A stretch of DNA of 64,000 nucleotides from Magnolia sinica (GCF_029962835.1 NC_080588.1:45243001-45307000), one strand, 5' to 3'; counted from the first letter of the stretch, positions 23,102 through 34,480 are shown. A program made the numbers and translations. Notes: generated by a model not told the origin, from the sequence alone.

Positions 23102-24321
23102 TTATTTTCACTGGAGGCTCTCACGAAAACTAAGATATACAGTACACTTGTGTCAGGTAAATTTAACCCTACACAAAAGCCTAGGTTCTACACAAGAACC
23201 TATTGATCTTGGGTCACAAACTTTTACCCTTAATCATACACAAGGAAAGAGAGTATGAACTCACTTAATAACACTTGTCGAATTGAGCCTATTGATGAGC
23301 CATCTTGGGCTGCACATCTTAGGTTGCTTGATCGATGCTCTCCCGTGCTTTAATCAGCTCTCTTTTTGTTCCCCTGATCATGATACCGATGATTTGCCAA
23401 GACTTCAGCTCCAAGATCAAACACCTTACATATAGTGCTCCTTTGAGGTGACCAAAGTGATGGAAGGTTGGGTGAATCTCCTACAACTAATGGAAGGTTG
23501 TAATTGTACAAGATTCACTTAGATGAGTCTTCTAAAGGATTTAGACAAAGGGTATACCAGTAGGGTTAGGTCTAATCTCTAAAAAATGATGGAGTTTAAA
23601 CTCATTTTCAAGGTGTAGGTTGGAATCCTCATTAGAGTATTAATCTTAAGGAAAATGACTTAGAACTCATTGATTTAGAGGCTTAGGATGACGGATATGA
23701 TCATTGAATTACCTAGGCTTCTATTGTACCAAAATCCATCATTCTGCTCAAGAATCAAATGCCATTTTATAAGAAACCGATTTGCAACGGCTATAAAATG
23801 TTTAGTTAACAGCTGTTTCAATAGGATCGAAGGTCCTTTTGATGGGATTGAAAGTACTTCAATAGGATTAAATTTATTGTCGATCCCATCGAGAAAATCT
23901 AGAATTATCTCTGTTGGTTGTTGGACTCGTTGTTCGATATGATCAAGTGGACCTTTGATTGGATTGAGTCTTATTAATAGGTTGTCGATGGGATCGAAGA
24001 TCACTCAATAGATGCTTGGGCATATGTTTTCCCATCAGTTTTGCACATCTTATAGCCTTACTTATCATGTTCCAATTAAGTTTCTAAGGCTAAATGATAA
24101 TAAACAAGATTTACCTATAAGGCTAAGGATCATTTAGAGGTTTAAGGGTTGTTTTGGGTTAAGGGTTAGGATCACCAATCCACCTCATTTACCTGTTCTT
24201 TGCTCCTTGATACTCATGTTCTCTTGTGTCTTCGGTTTTTAGCTTTTAAGGACTCAACTGAGTACATGACAAATGGACTCACATGATTGAAAAATAAGAC
24301 ATGCAAATCACTGCACTAACA
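23102..24321 (-). repeat. 5' LTR of the minus-strand copia element, second part
   Basis: Continues the alignment with 2066-3219 (GATGCTCTCCC, CTACAACTAATGGAAGG, the TCGATCCCAT palindrome block, ending CACTAACA). Palindrome cores at 23821, 23842, 23862 and 23883 are 20-21 bp apart, more complete than in the other LTR; others follow at 23937 and 23958. Confidence 0.85.
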
Positions 24322-24326
24322 TATAT
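24322..24326. repeat. Target-site duplication TATAT, right copy
   Basis: Matches 1387-1391 and closes the nested insertion. Confidence 0.8.
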
Positions 24327-24614
24327 ATGCGGGTGTAATCAAGATTAAGGTAACGCTAAGACATTCCTAAAGTGTTCTAAAGAAAAGCTAAGGTTTTGCA
24401 AAGGGATTTTGAAGATTTTTCGGATTGGTAAGTCCATCCATCTCTTGTAATTTGTATTTCATAGTGTATTCATTGTTGCTTTGTGTCGTGGTTTTAGTCC
24501 GCAATGGTTTTTCCACATAAATTCGTGTTTTTTTTTTTTTTTTTTATGCTTGTTTGTATTTATATCTCTCTTATTTGATTCAAATTTTGGGTTTGCTTTC
24601 GCGATTCCCCAACA
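24327..24614 (+). repeat. 3' LTR of the outermost copia element, right part
   Basis: Resumes the LTR interrupted at 1391 and ends TTCCCCAACA. The segment is collinear with 46990-47293 (GGTGTAATCARGATTA, TTGTAATTYTG, TTTTTCCACATAAA or CATGTAAA, TTTGCTTTCGCGATTCCC). A poly-T run sits at 24530-24545. Confidence 0.72.
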
Positions 24615-25303
24615 CCGTAGACACCTCATTTGACCATGAAATAGTCAATCACGCTCGATCAGAATGAGTGATTCTTACAGGAAACTCAGAACCACACACT
24701 TTGTTGAAGTCCATATAAGCCCATCCCTAATCATCCCCAATCTAATATGAATCGACCCAAAGCATGATCCAAGTTGTTCAAAATCTAAAATAAGGGTAGA
24801 TGGGCAATTTGGGGGCTCTGAAAATTTAATTTTCACTAGCCCCTTTTCTCTACTAGAGGATGCCAAGTATTCTCACAATCAATGACCAATCAGTCAGGTG
24901 TTAGGATTCGATCAAAGACCAATAGCATAAACTGAATTTTTACTTTTGATGATGACCCAATTATGAAATCATTTCCTTAATTATCTGATTTTTTTTTTTT
25001 TTGTCATTCCCCATTTATAATAAACCATTTTCGACCATTGTTACCAATTTCTGAAAGAAAATTATTTTTCCCTTTTATCATTAACCTTCACCCAAATTAT
25101 CAAGCCAAGTACCCCAATCACTTAATTAGAAGGTGTCATGTGTCGGAGAGCTCATAAGAACCAATCACCATAAGTTACATGCCATTTTACTTTCACCTAC
25201 GATTAGAATAACCAAAATGGCATCACCTCCAACTATAAATACCCTCTCACCCCTCCCATTTTCCAACATATAACATATCACCAGCATACTAACCATTGAA
25301 GAC
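24615..25303. other. Spacer with a promoter-like TATA site
   Basis: No coding frame of note. CTATAAATACCCTCTC at 25232-25247, followed by a C/T- and A-rich stretch, resembles a plant core promoter and 5' leader. The leader is interrupted at 25307 by a transposon and no exon can be identified beyond it. It could equally be part of an old LTR. Confidence 0.3.
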
Positions 25304-25506
25304 TAAAGGCTTGTTTGTTAAATTTGAGATATGAAGTTTGAATCTGAAGTCGGAATACTAGTAGTGAATCTAGAACAACTAGTTTGTTGACTAACGTCTG
25401 AAATGTTTGAAATGTGTTACTTCGACACATTTACCCATATGAAAGAATCGTGAATGAATCCCTACCATTAAAACTTCATGGATTTCATTGAAACGTTTAT
25501 TTGCCA

Positions 25507-25745
25507 TCTAACCTGTTGATAAGGTCACAAACAGCTAGATGAAGAGACGACACAAATATCATCTTTATCCAAAGCTTTTGTGGCCCACAAGAAATTTTAA
25601 ATGGTCAATCACCACTGTTTCCTATGCTATGGTCCATCTAGGATTTGGAGCTACTTTATTTTTCGGATCATGCACTAAAATGAGCTTTCAATACAGATGG
25701 ACAGTGTGGATGTAGTCACATACATCACAGTGGGCCCACAGTCAG
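25507..25745. repeat. Half copy of the GTGGGCCCAC/GTCCATCC palindromic family
   Basis: Contains TGTTGATAAGGTCACA, AAGCTTTTGTGGCCCAC, CACTGTTTCCTATG, GGTCCATCTAGGATTTGG and ATGGACAGTGTGGATG. These are the landmarks seen in the same order in the other copies of this family in the window. Confidence 0.6.
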
Positions 25746-25767
25746 GGATCCCACCCACCTTGGTGGA

Positions 25768-26341
25768 TCCGGGGTCATACCTAATCCGCTCCCCTCAAAT
25801 TCGGGATGCGGATTTCCTTCAAAAGCCTTTCGCAGGAAGTTCATGTGCTGGAAACCTAGTGGGGCCCACCGTGATGTTTGTGAGAAATCCACCCATCCAT
25901 CCATTTTGTGAGATCATTTCAGGACATGGGGCCAAAAATGAGCCAGATGCAATACTCAAATGGGCTAAAAACGTGAGGAGTGAGATGTCCATAATTGAAA
26001 TATTCATAGGGCCACAGAAGTTTTGAACAAGGCTAATATTTGTGATTTCAGTTCATCTCAGTGGGAATGATGTTACGAATGGTATTAATGGCATGTAAAC
26101 ATCACTATCAACCCTAGGGAGGTTTCAATGGAAGGAATTTCCCTGCCCACTTGAGTCTTGTATCGTGCTCTTTTTTGGTCTCAAGTCCTAAAATGAGCTC
26201 AAAACATGGATGGACGGGGTTAGATTTATCACAAACATCACGGTGGGTCCTACCTAGGTTTTCAGCACATGAATTTCCTATGAAAGGCTTTTGCAGAAAA
26301 TTCGCATCCCCAAATCTGGGTAAGGATTGCGTGCTACCCCC
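25768..26341. mobile_element. Palindromic MITE, near-complete copy
   Basis: The arms pair over a long stretch: GGATGCGGATTTCCTTCAAA on the left with the complement of TTTGCAGAAAATTCGCATCC on the right, followed inward by GGGGCCCACCGTGATGTTTGTGA and its inverse ending CATCACGGTGGG. The whole element could fold into one hairpin with a mismatched middle. No ORF. Confidence 0.6.
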
Positions 26342-26369
26342 ACTGGGATTTAGTTAGAGATGCACAATC

Positions 26370-26790
26370 AAGGGCTTTGTGGGGCCTACCGTGATGTATA
26401 TGTTTTATCCATATCGTCTATCTATTTTTTCATATCATTTTTAGAAAATAAGACAAAAATAAGGCAAATCTAAGGCTTAAGTGAGCCACACTACAAGAAA
26501 TAGTGGGAATTGGGTGCCTACCATTGAAAACTTCATGGGGCCATAGAAGGCTTTAATCAAGCTGAGTTTTGTGTTTTCCATTTATCCAGGTCTGTGTAAC
26601 CTTATGAAGAGGTTAGATGATAAATAACCTTCACGGTGGACCTTAGGAAGGTTTTAACAATAGTCGTTCCATTCACACTACTTTCTGTGGTACGGTCGAC
26701 TTGAGCTTTGGATGTGCCTATTTTTTTAGATCATGCTTTAGAATGATATAAAAAAGTTGACGGACGGTGTGGATCTTGATTTTTAAACAA
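26370..26790. repeat. Further copy of the palindromic MITE family
   Basis: GTGGGGCCTACCGTGATGTA starts the copy. AAGTGAGCCACACTACAAG, TTCATGGGGCCATAG, GGTCTGTGTAACCTTATGA and GACGGACGGTGTGGAT follow in family order. The right end has merged with the Harbinger-like terminus. Confidence 0.55.
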
Positions 26791-26966
26791 AGTTTGTGGA
26801 GTGCATTCCAGATTCAACATTAAGCTAGACCTCAGTCACCGAAAAATTTCGGCATAAAATGATGGAGCACTTTCCTCGTTCGGCATTAACAAACACCACT
26901 AAACATCGAGTGCTTTTCAAATTCCGCATTAAGTAAAAAACTTCAGTGTTAACAAACAAGCCCTAA

Positions 26967-28713
26967 GTGGGATGTCCTAGAGATTAATTGTGAAGTGCTC
27001 ATCTCTCTCTCTCTAAAGACTATCCTCCTCCAAGTTTCGTGTGAAAAGGTCTTAGGAGTAGGATGTGGATCAAAGAGCTCAAGCAATATTCTTTAATCAA
27101 GGAGTACCAGTATTGTTTCTTTCTTGCTTGCATCTCTAATTAGGGCCTATCATCTTATCATCTTACAACAAAAAAAATAAAAATAATATGTATAATAGAT
27201 TTAGAGATCTAAGAGTTTCGATGATCTTTTCTCTCAAAGAGCTGTCAAAGCTCATCCTTTACTGCTCGCATTTCAAGACTCTTGGCTAGTCCTAACCGTT
27301 TATTTCCTGCTTTCCTTTTTTAAGTTCTTTTTTTGATCGCTATGTTGTTACATTTTCCTTCTTCTATACCCCATGGTATAACTTAGCTTTATTTTCTGCA
27401 CCAGCTGTTGAAGTATTTTCAAGCAATAATGTATGGCTAGAATCTCACATCCTGCAAAGTAGATAACATACTTTTGTATGGTGTGGAAAAGTTCCTTACA
27501 CCCTCCCTTAGAATCTATACATATAGGCCACATGGAGTAAGTCAAATCTTAACCATTTACATTAACTTTTGGGTCATTATAATTCTACATTGTCTTAGCC
27601 CACTATAATTTTTTGAGTCATTATAATTCTACGGTATCTACCCTACCATAAAATTTAAAATTTTGATTAATAACAATTCTATAAAATATTTTCATTTCCT
27701 CATGCATCATCCCTACTTTTGGTGTGCTCCACCGGGTCATTCCACACCTGCCGAATTAAAAAGCAGTTAGAAATTGTTTTCCCGATGTCATGGATAATAG
27801 GGTGCTCATAATTCTGTTGTGGCTATTTGATTGGTGGATCTGGACTTTACTTTGGTGGGCCCTACCTTTGATGCCCTACAGAATTTATGATCGTTTGTTA
27901 CTCAACATCTGACTAGCGAACATTTCCATCGTTTGTTAACGTTGACCACTTTTTTCTTTTGTTTGTTATCATGTACTAGAAGGCCACTGATCCGGCTGCT
28001 TGGATTGTTCCATTTATGGGTTTTGTACCTCGGCCGTCGAATGGAAGGCCATAGATGGACTGTCCAATTCCCCAACCATATAGTCGTTGGGAGTTGAAAA
28101 GAATAAAGATACATTTCCACAAAGCAACCATACCATACTAACGGCATGCATGTCGGGAATTCAGACCGTTCATCAAAGGGGCCAAGCTTAGATGGGTTAT
28201 AGAAAATGGCACAGATCGAAGAATTGCAACAATACGATCGATGATCTTCAACTGGGTAGTAAATGAGCCAGAGTCCACATTCAACAAATGAAAATCTTCT
28301 GATTGGATGACTAGGATTGGTCTATCAGTGCAAGTAACTGATTATAGCACATAAATAATACATTCTATGGAATGAAAGGTTTGGATCACACATGTGTCAT
28401 CGGCACGGATCTAGATTTAAGGACTTGTTCACACGTGTGTCAACTCTGTTTCGTGCGGCAAAAATATGCAGCTATCCAGACCATCCAAATTGTGGGGCAC
28501 ATGATGGATAAAACATAGCTTGAAAATCACACTGATCAAGCAATTTCAACCGTACAATGGACCTAACAAATGGATTATAGTCAGCTGTCCAAATTCAACC
28601 GGGAAAATCAGATGGTTTCTATCATCTTATCTTGGTATCAAGGGGTATGTGATCTTTGAAGTCCACAATAGCAACTGGGGATGTTCCTCGTCCAACTATA
28701 GCATCTCCACTGT
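26967..28713. other. Gene-free spacer
   Basis: A short CT run occurs at 27001-27013. A phrase GTCATTATAATTCTAC occurs twice (about 27573 and 27615). Minus frames at 27348-27545 and 27902-28147 show no domain. Fragments of GGTCCATCTATGG-type repeats appear near 28000-28560. I see no gene. Confidence 0.5.
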
Positions 28714-28722
28714 CCGCTAAAC

Positions 28723-29256
28723 GGACGAGAATTGCCTGTGCCCCTGGCTACAGGATGTTTCTGTGGTCAGAAGCTATGTGGGGTCCACATAGATGCCAGT
28801 CACAAATCCACTCTGTCCATCAGTTTCTCAAGATCAGAATAGGACGGAAATCCAAAAATCAGGCAGATCCAATACTCAGATCAGCCACACCACACGAAAC
28901 AGTGGGGATTGAACGTTCACCATTGGAAACTCTGTGTGGTGACAGAATTTTTTTTATCAGGATGATACTTGTGACGAGAGTTCACTGAGTGGTAATAACC
29001 CAATGAACGGTTTGGATGGCATATAAACATCATGGTTGGCTCCAGGAAGGTTTCAACGGTGGAAATTTTCTTTTTCACTCTTTCGTGTGGCGTGGCCCAT
29101 ATGAGTTTTGGATCTGCCTATTTTTTGAAATTTTGCCCTATTATGATGTTTAGAAACCGATGGATGGAGTGGATTTATCACGGTCATATCTGTGGGCCCC
29201 ATATATCTTCCGACTACAGGAACTTCATGTGGCCAGGGGCAACGCATTTCACTTCC
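28723..29256. mobile_element. Mutator-like MITE with 9-bp target duplication
   Basis: Left terminus GGACGAGAATTGCCTGTGCC and the inverse of the right terminus, GGAAGTGAAATGCGTTGCCC, continue as matched arms for about 60 bp (CTGTGGTCAGAAG against CTGTAGTCGGAAG, then GTGGGGTCCAC against ATGGGGCCCAC). Flanks CCGCTAAAC (28714-28722) and CCACTAAAC (29257-29265) agree at 8 of 9 bases. The duplication length and long arms fit Mutator-like MITEs. It shares its core with the palindromic family above. The ORFs at 28656-28988 and 29032-29370 are shadows of the repeat. Confidence 0.65.
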
Positions 29257-29265
29257 CCACTAAAC

Positions 29266-31375
29266 ACTCTCAAATATATGATCATAACCATTGATCAGGG
29301 GGCCACGGTGTGGATCTCCATGGCTGGAGAATATCGATTATTTCGCTATCTACCCAACCAGTTATTTTGAATGTCACTGCCTGAATGTAGAACGTTGCTG
29401 CTTTTGTCTTTCAGCATCTTTAAACCGTCCATTTGCATGCCAATGATACAAACTTGCTAAAATAGTCCAATACTCAGTAAATTTTTAGGCCTTCTCCTGT
29501 GATGGCCCACCTGATCAATGGTTAGAGTGACTATCCAAGATCCCCACGCATACGGTAGAGATACCTGCGATTTAGAAATTGTTCACATGCAGCTGGGTCA
29601 ATCTGATTTTAGCATCAGGTATTCTTCATGATGGGCAATCTTTTGGATAGATTGTATGTTGTGCTCACCCAACAACCAACTAGTTGTATTTGAGACCACC
29701 TATTTAAGAGTGATTACCCAATTTCCAACTAACCCAAAGTAGTCAAAATCATAGCCGTTGAAACTTCACATCCATCCGTTGATTGAGAACCGTTGAAACT
29801 TCACGTCCATCCGTTGATTGAGAATTTAAGTAAACGAAGGAATCATTACATTAAACGGATTTTGACACAAGGATTACCATATTAATTTTCATATTATGTT
29901 TACCGCTGTTTGAAAAAACTGAGAACAATCATCACCAATTGCTGATGAATGGACCACACATGGCTGCATGTCCCAACGATCCAAACCGTCTATCTGGATG
30001 AAACCGCCTGGATGGTCAGTGGTTGAGAAACTATGATGGTCGGATGTCGTAGTACATGAAATTTTGCAGTTGAGCATGGAACGTTGGATTGTTTTATCTC
30101 CATTGTCCATTTGAACATATGATGCGTGAACATATGTTCAAATGTTTCAACGGCTGTGATTTTGAAAAGTTACTCCAGATCCAAGGGCCAGATGTTAGCT
30201 GGAAAACCTTTGATTATTAAAGGTCATGAGGACCGTCCATATTGGTAGGAGAAAAGTTAAATCATCGGAGGATTGAAATACTCCAATCTAATAATCTTTA
30301 GTTTTTTTTTTTTTTAATTTATTTACTATGGGTGTTGAAACTCAGGTGAGCCTTGTATTCTAGCAAACCTCAGTGGCTCGTAGCATCATGCATCATAAAC
30401 ATGTGGGACGTGTTGGACCGCTGGATACAAATGATAAATCGTATAAACACAACCAATTTGGTGGGACCGGAAATGAATGGCCTGTAGTAAAGTACCACAC
30501 CACCTGAACAACGCTAACCGTCTGACTAATGGACGTCTTTTTGCTTTAAATGTGTGCCATTGGCCTATTTCGTACAGCATCCAATGGAAGGTCGTGGATT
30601 GGACAGCTAGGATTACATGATCGATGTCATTTACCAACAGTAGGTCATCTACGGTGGGTCCCACCGGACGGTTGATCTAGATCCACCAACCGTCCAGCCA
30701 TGCATACATATTTGCTCCGTAATTAACTAAAACGGGTTCATTGCAACGACCCAAGTTTGGCACCTTTATCAGGGAAATTATTTGATACTCCAGCAGGGTA
30801 TGACACTTAATACGCACGCACACAAAGATTGTATACGAGACATTTTCTAACACTTGTACCTCCTCATCTTCCTCCGCTTCGGCCTTAATTGGGTCTTTAT
30901 TCACATTGGATATAATTTTTTGTATTTCAATCTTTCTATGTTGTTGAAGAGAATTGGAAAACAATGTCTCTCTAAATTTGGAGATTTCATCTTACAGATT
31001 AACATACAAGTTAATATGATTAATAAAACAATGAATAAGTAATAAAGAATAGGCAGCACATTTTGCACATATTCAGACAATCGAATCTTACTGAGTGCTA
31101 AAAACAATTTCCAGCTCACTACATATGAAGTCAAATGTATTTGATCATGTAGACCCTACAATCATTCCCATTAGTCTCTTTTGGAGTCCCACTTACCATT
31201 TTAAAATTCCATTTGACTTCCCAATAAGAGTTCCTCTCATCACAAACATGGAACAACCATCTCAAACCCTCAAGTAATGGATCAAGGACTAAATTCTCTC
31301 GATTCGCAAAAGGAATCTGTAGTACATGAAAGACAGTATTAGCATAAGTAGAGGAAAAAGTGAGAGCAATGCACA
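29266..31375. other. Gene-free spacer with small repeats
   Basis: Mosaic of GTCCATTTG and CCGTCCAT phrases, a poly-T run at 30303-30315, and no ORF with a recognisable domain. The minus frame 30677-30964 and its neighbours are A/T-driven. Confidence 0.5.
29755..29824. repeat. 35-bp tandem duplication
   Basis: Two adjacent copies (29755-29789, 29790-29824) beginning CCGTTGAAACTTCAC, differing at one base, so recent. Confidence 0.85.
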
Positions 31376-31920
31376 TCGGCAATCCACACCCCATTAGTGA
31401 TCCAAATGAGATCCTAATGCCCATTGGTGATTCAAATAAGATCTTAATGACATCAGCGATCCACAAACCCCATATCAACAATGCAAGTGAGATCTTAATG
31501 CCATCAGTGATCTATAAACCCCATATCGGCAATCCAAGTGAGATCCCAATGTCATTAATGATCCACATAACTCCTATTGTTGATCCAAGTGAGATCCCAA
31601 TGGCATCAGCGATCCATAAACATTATCAGCTATCCAAGTGAGATCCTAATGGCACCAGTAATCCATAGATACCTATCAATGATCCAAGTGAGATCTCTTA
31701 TGATCGACGATCCATAGACCCCCTTTCGGCAATCTAAGTGAGATCCCTTTGTGATCGGCGATCCACGGGCCCCCTAAATGAGTTCCAAATGAGATCCTTT
31801 CATGATCAATGATCTACAGACCCCTTATTGGCGATCCAAGTGAGATCCTTTTATGATCAACGATTCACAAACCCACCATAAGTGATCATAGTGTCTTGTT
31901 AGTGATTCACATTGTTTGTG
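31376..31920. repeat. Degenerate minisatellite of about 55-60 bp, ~10 units
   Basis: Repeats of the form CRGCGATCCAYAAACCCC, ATYGGCRATCCAAGTGAGATC, with a variable link. GAGATC (or AAGATC) recurs about ten times. The first units keep a frame, giving a repeated peptide (IGNPSEIPM, SAIHKPH) at 31360-31641. This is a consequence of a period near a multiple of three and not evidence of a protein. Confidence 0.75.
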
Positions 31921-31952
31921 CTCTTTTGACATTAAAAATGATATTAACCTTC

Positions 31953-32676
31953 TGATGTAGAGCGGGTCGCGGACAGTTTCATGGCCAAGATGGAGCAGAA
32001 AAGGCCCAGTCGACGGCAGAAGTGATCCGGACCATCGGACCTTAGATCGGGTGTATCTCGCAATCCGGAATGAGTTATCTGACGTAAAATATATGATTTT
32101 GGGATAGAACGAGCTACTTTAGCCAACCAACCCCGCTATGCCGGGTTGCACAGCCCGGAATTACGAAAAACCGCTTGATCGATGGTTGTTTCTCTGTTTT
32201 AATTCCATTTTTACTATAAATAGTAAGTTTTACTTTGATTATAACTCTTCATCCGTTGGGCTTTAGGAGTTGCGCCCAACGTGAAAGGAGCTTAGAATAA
32301 TTAGGAGAACGGTTTGGTGAAGCCAAATAGGACACTTACTATTTTTGGCCGAAAACCTTGCGCACTAGTAGACATCACGACCGTCTATAAATAGTAAGTT
32401 TACTATTTATAGTAAGTCGCGGATTCTAGGAGTTTGAGTTGTAGTTTGATTCTGATTTCTTTCTCATTGCTTGGTACCCTTATTTAAAGGGTTATGAACT
32501 CGTTTTTAATCATTCATCAATCAATTTCGAATTTATTAGAATTTATTTCTATTTTCTGCTTTCTTTCCTCGTGGATTCGAGAAGTCTCTGTGAGGAGTCC
32601 AGAGAAGTTCCGTGGATTCGGAATAGTTATCCTCTTAAGGAAGACGGTGCTCGACCGCACGTCCTCCCCTGCGTTA
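31953..32676 (+). repeat. 5' LTR of the chromovirus
   Basis: Runs from TGATGTAGAGCGGG to CCTGCGTTA. It includes the inverted TATA block at 32385-32412 and an earlier ACTATAAATAGTAAG near 32212. Confidence 0.9.
32385..32412. promoter_or_regulatory. TATA box inside a perfect 13-bp-arm inverted repeat
   Basis: CTATAAATAGTAA, two bases, then its exact complement TTACTATTTATAG. The same block is unchanged in the 3' LTR at 37582-37609. A TATA box therefore faces both ways. It lies about 430 bp into the LTR, a plausible U3/R border. Confidence 0.6.
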
Positions 32677-32679
32677 GTT

Positions 32680-32694
32680 TGGTATCAAAGCGAG
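32680..32694 (+). other. Primer-binding site, tRNA-Met type
   Basis: TGGTATCAAAGCGAG follows the 5' LTR after three bases and matches the initiator tRNA-Met site with one or two changes. Confidence 0.8.
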
Positions 32695-32707
32695 TTTTCT
32701 CCTCGGA

Positions 32708-33990
32708 TTGATGGCTTCTAACGACGGGTCGGGCAACAATCTCATGAGCAGTGCTCCAGGGAATTCACCTTTAACGGCGGCAGCTTTCGAAGTAGCGCAA
32801 CGAGAGAATCAGCAAGCCATGCAAGGGTTGCAGGCTTCCATCGACCGCATAGCGGATCTCTTGGCGAAAAACCTAAGGCAACTCCGTGTTCCTAGTGACA
32901 ATCATCCACACCCAATTAATCGCCTTGATCGCAGGATAGTACCGGCAGTGCATCTAACGGTCATTCCTGAGGAAGAGGGCTCCAGTGAGGAGGAAATCGA
33001 CGACATAATCTTTTAACACCCCAGACATGGCGGGGATCGAGTAGATCGAACGGATCGAGAATTCAAGATGAGTATTGATATTCCTATCTTTAATGGCCAA
33101 CTACACATTGAGGATTTCTTCGATTGGCTTTGTAAGATTTTTCGACTATATGGACATCCCTGAAGTAAAGAAAGTCAAGCTTGTAGCCTACAAGTTGAAA
33201 GGAGGAGCTTCAGCTTGGTGGGAACAACTACAACTCGCGCGAACCAGGCAGACGAAAGCACCAATCCGCACCTGGCAGCGGATGAAGCAACTACTACGTG
33301 CCTGATTCCTCCCTAGAGATTACGATCAGGTATTATTCCAACAATACCAAAATTGTCGATAGGGTAGTTGGTCAGTGAGAGAATATGCAGAAGAATTTTA
33401 CCGCCTGGCGGCGCGTAACGATTTGGTCAAGACTGAGTTGCGGCAAGTCGCCCGATTCAACGATGGATTGCGTATGGCTATCCAGGATCAGGTCCAAATG
33501 CAATCCGTCTGGACGATGAATGATGCAATCAAGTTGGCTACTCGGGCAGAAGCGTAATTTGAATGTCCTAACACACGGACCTATCCTACTGTAAGGATCC
33601 CTGTGGGAGGTCTGCCCCAGGGAACTGCACAGCCTAAGGGGAAGGAGCTCATAGGAGCACGCACTCAACCTCCTACGTTTGAGAACTGAAATCAAGGAAG
33701 CGGGCAAGCTAGACCCCAAAGGGGCGTATCAACTGCTACTGGTCTAAGTAGAATCCCGAACCCCTATGCTCGGCCAAGGCCTGATAACTACTATCGTTGT
33801 GGCTAACCAGGCCACCTATCAAATACTTGTCCCTAGCGAAAAGTGGCAAACCTCGCCATTAATGATGGTAGTGCTGATAACACTTATGAATATCTAGATA
33901 TTGAAGAACAGGAGCATACCACCGAGGACGAGGTAGATGATTCAGGTTGGATTCAACAAGATCACGCCGAGTCTCTCGTCGTGAGGTGAC
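32708..33990 (+). pseudogene. Chromovirus gag
   Basis: Starts at the first ATG after the PBS (32711 region; MASNDGSGNN). The coiled N-terminal part QRENQQAMQGLQASIDRIADLL is followed by a stop at 33014. Capsid pieces follow in shifted frames: MSIDIPIFNGQLHIEDFFDWL, KLVAYKLKGGASAWWEQL, then FQQYQNCR and REYAEEFYRLAARNDL (33375-33557). The zinc knuckle near 33780 (YYRCG, stop, PGHLSNTCP) has lost its first cysteine (Y) and a glutamine codon has become TAA. Clearly gag, clearly dead. Confidence 0.85.
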
Positions 33991-34013
33991 TATTATATGC
34001 GCCAAGAAAAGAA

Positions 34014-34480
34014 GTGCATCCACAGCGGTATAACATCTTCCGTACTAGGTGTACGGTGAATCGAAAGGTTTGTGACGTGATCATTAACAGTGGGAGCAGC
34101 GAGAACATCATCTCCAAGGTCATGGTGGAAAAATTGCAATTGAAAACGGAGCGTCATCCCTCTCATATACAATCGGTTGGATCAAGAAGGTCAGCAAAAC
34201 AAAGGTAACTGAACGGTGCACCATATCCTTTTCAATTGACAAACATTATAAGGATGAAGTAGTATGCGATGTGGTTGACATGAAAGCATGTCATATACTA
34301 CTCGGTCGGCCCTGGCAATCTGACCGTGACGTCACTCATAAAGGACGAGATAATATATATATCTTCGTCAAGGACGACCAGAAGGCCATATTAGCCCCTA
34401 TGGATCCAGAGGGACCACCTAAAACTTCTAAAGTGGAGGGCCGTTTTCTCTTAACCATACGGGACTTCGTGGAAGAATCA
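34014..34480 (+). pseudogene. Chromovirus protease
   Basis: CTVNRKVCDVIINSGSSENIIS has the layout of the retropepsin active site, but the catalytic aspartate is replaced by asparagine (INSGS, codon AAC near 34086). The second half (DVVDMKACHILLGRPWQSD) is in the frame starting at 34271, so a frameshift separates the halves near 34200. Confidence 0.75.

Larger units (their letters stand above)
25307..26963. mobile_element. PIF/Harbinger-like non-autonomous element (1.66 kb)
   Basis: Left end AGGCTTGTTTGTTAA and right end TTAACAAACAAGCCC are inverted copies (14 of 15 match), each flanked by TAA (25304-25306, 26964-26966). A 3-bp TAA duplication and a GGGC..GTTTG terminus fit Tourist/PIF-Harbinger elements. 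There is no transposase. Much of the interior consists of later insertions of the palindromic family described below. Confidence 0.6.

Noticed and set aside
26494..26510. CACTACAAGAAATAGTGG, resembling a CACTA terminus
   Set aside because: It is the family landmark CACACCACAGGAAACAGTGG of the palindromic MITE with a few substitutions; no inverted partner or subterminal repeats are present.
31360..31641. ORF with a repeated peptide
   Set aside because: It follows the ~60-bp minisatellite and breaks up in later units; no start context, signal or domain.
31376..31920. Regular repeats considered as a CRISPR array
   Set aside because: Repeats are degenerate and contiguous without unique spacers, and the DNA is a plant nuclear sequence.
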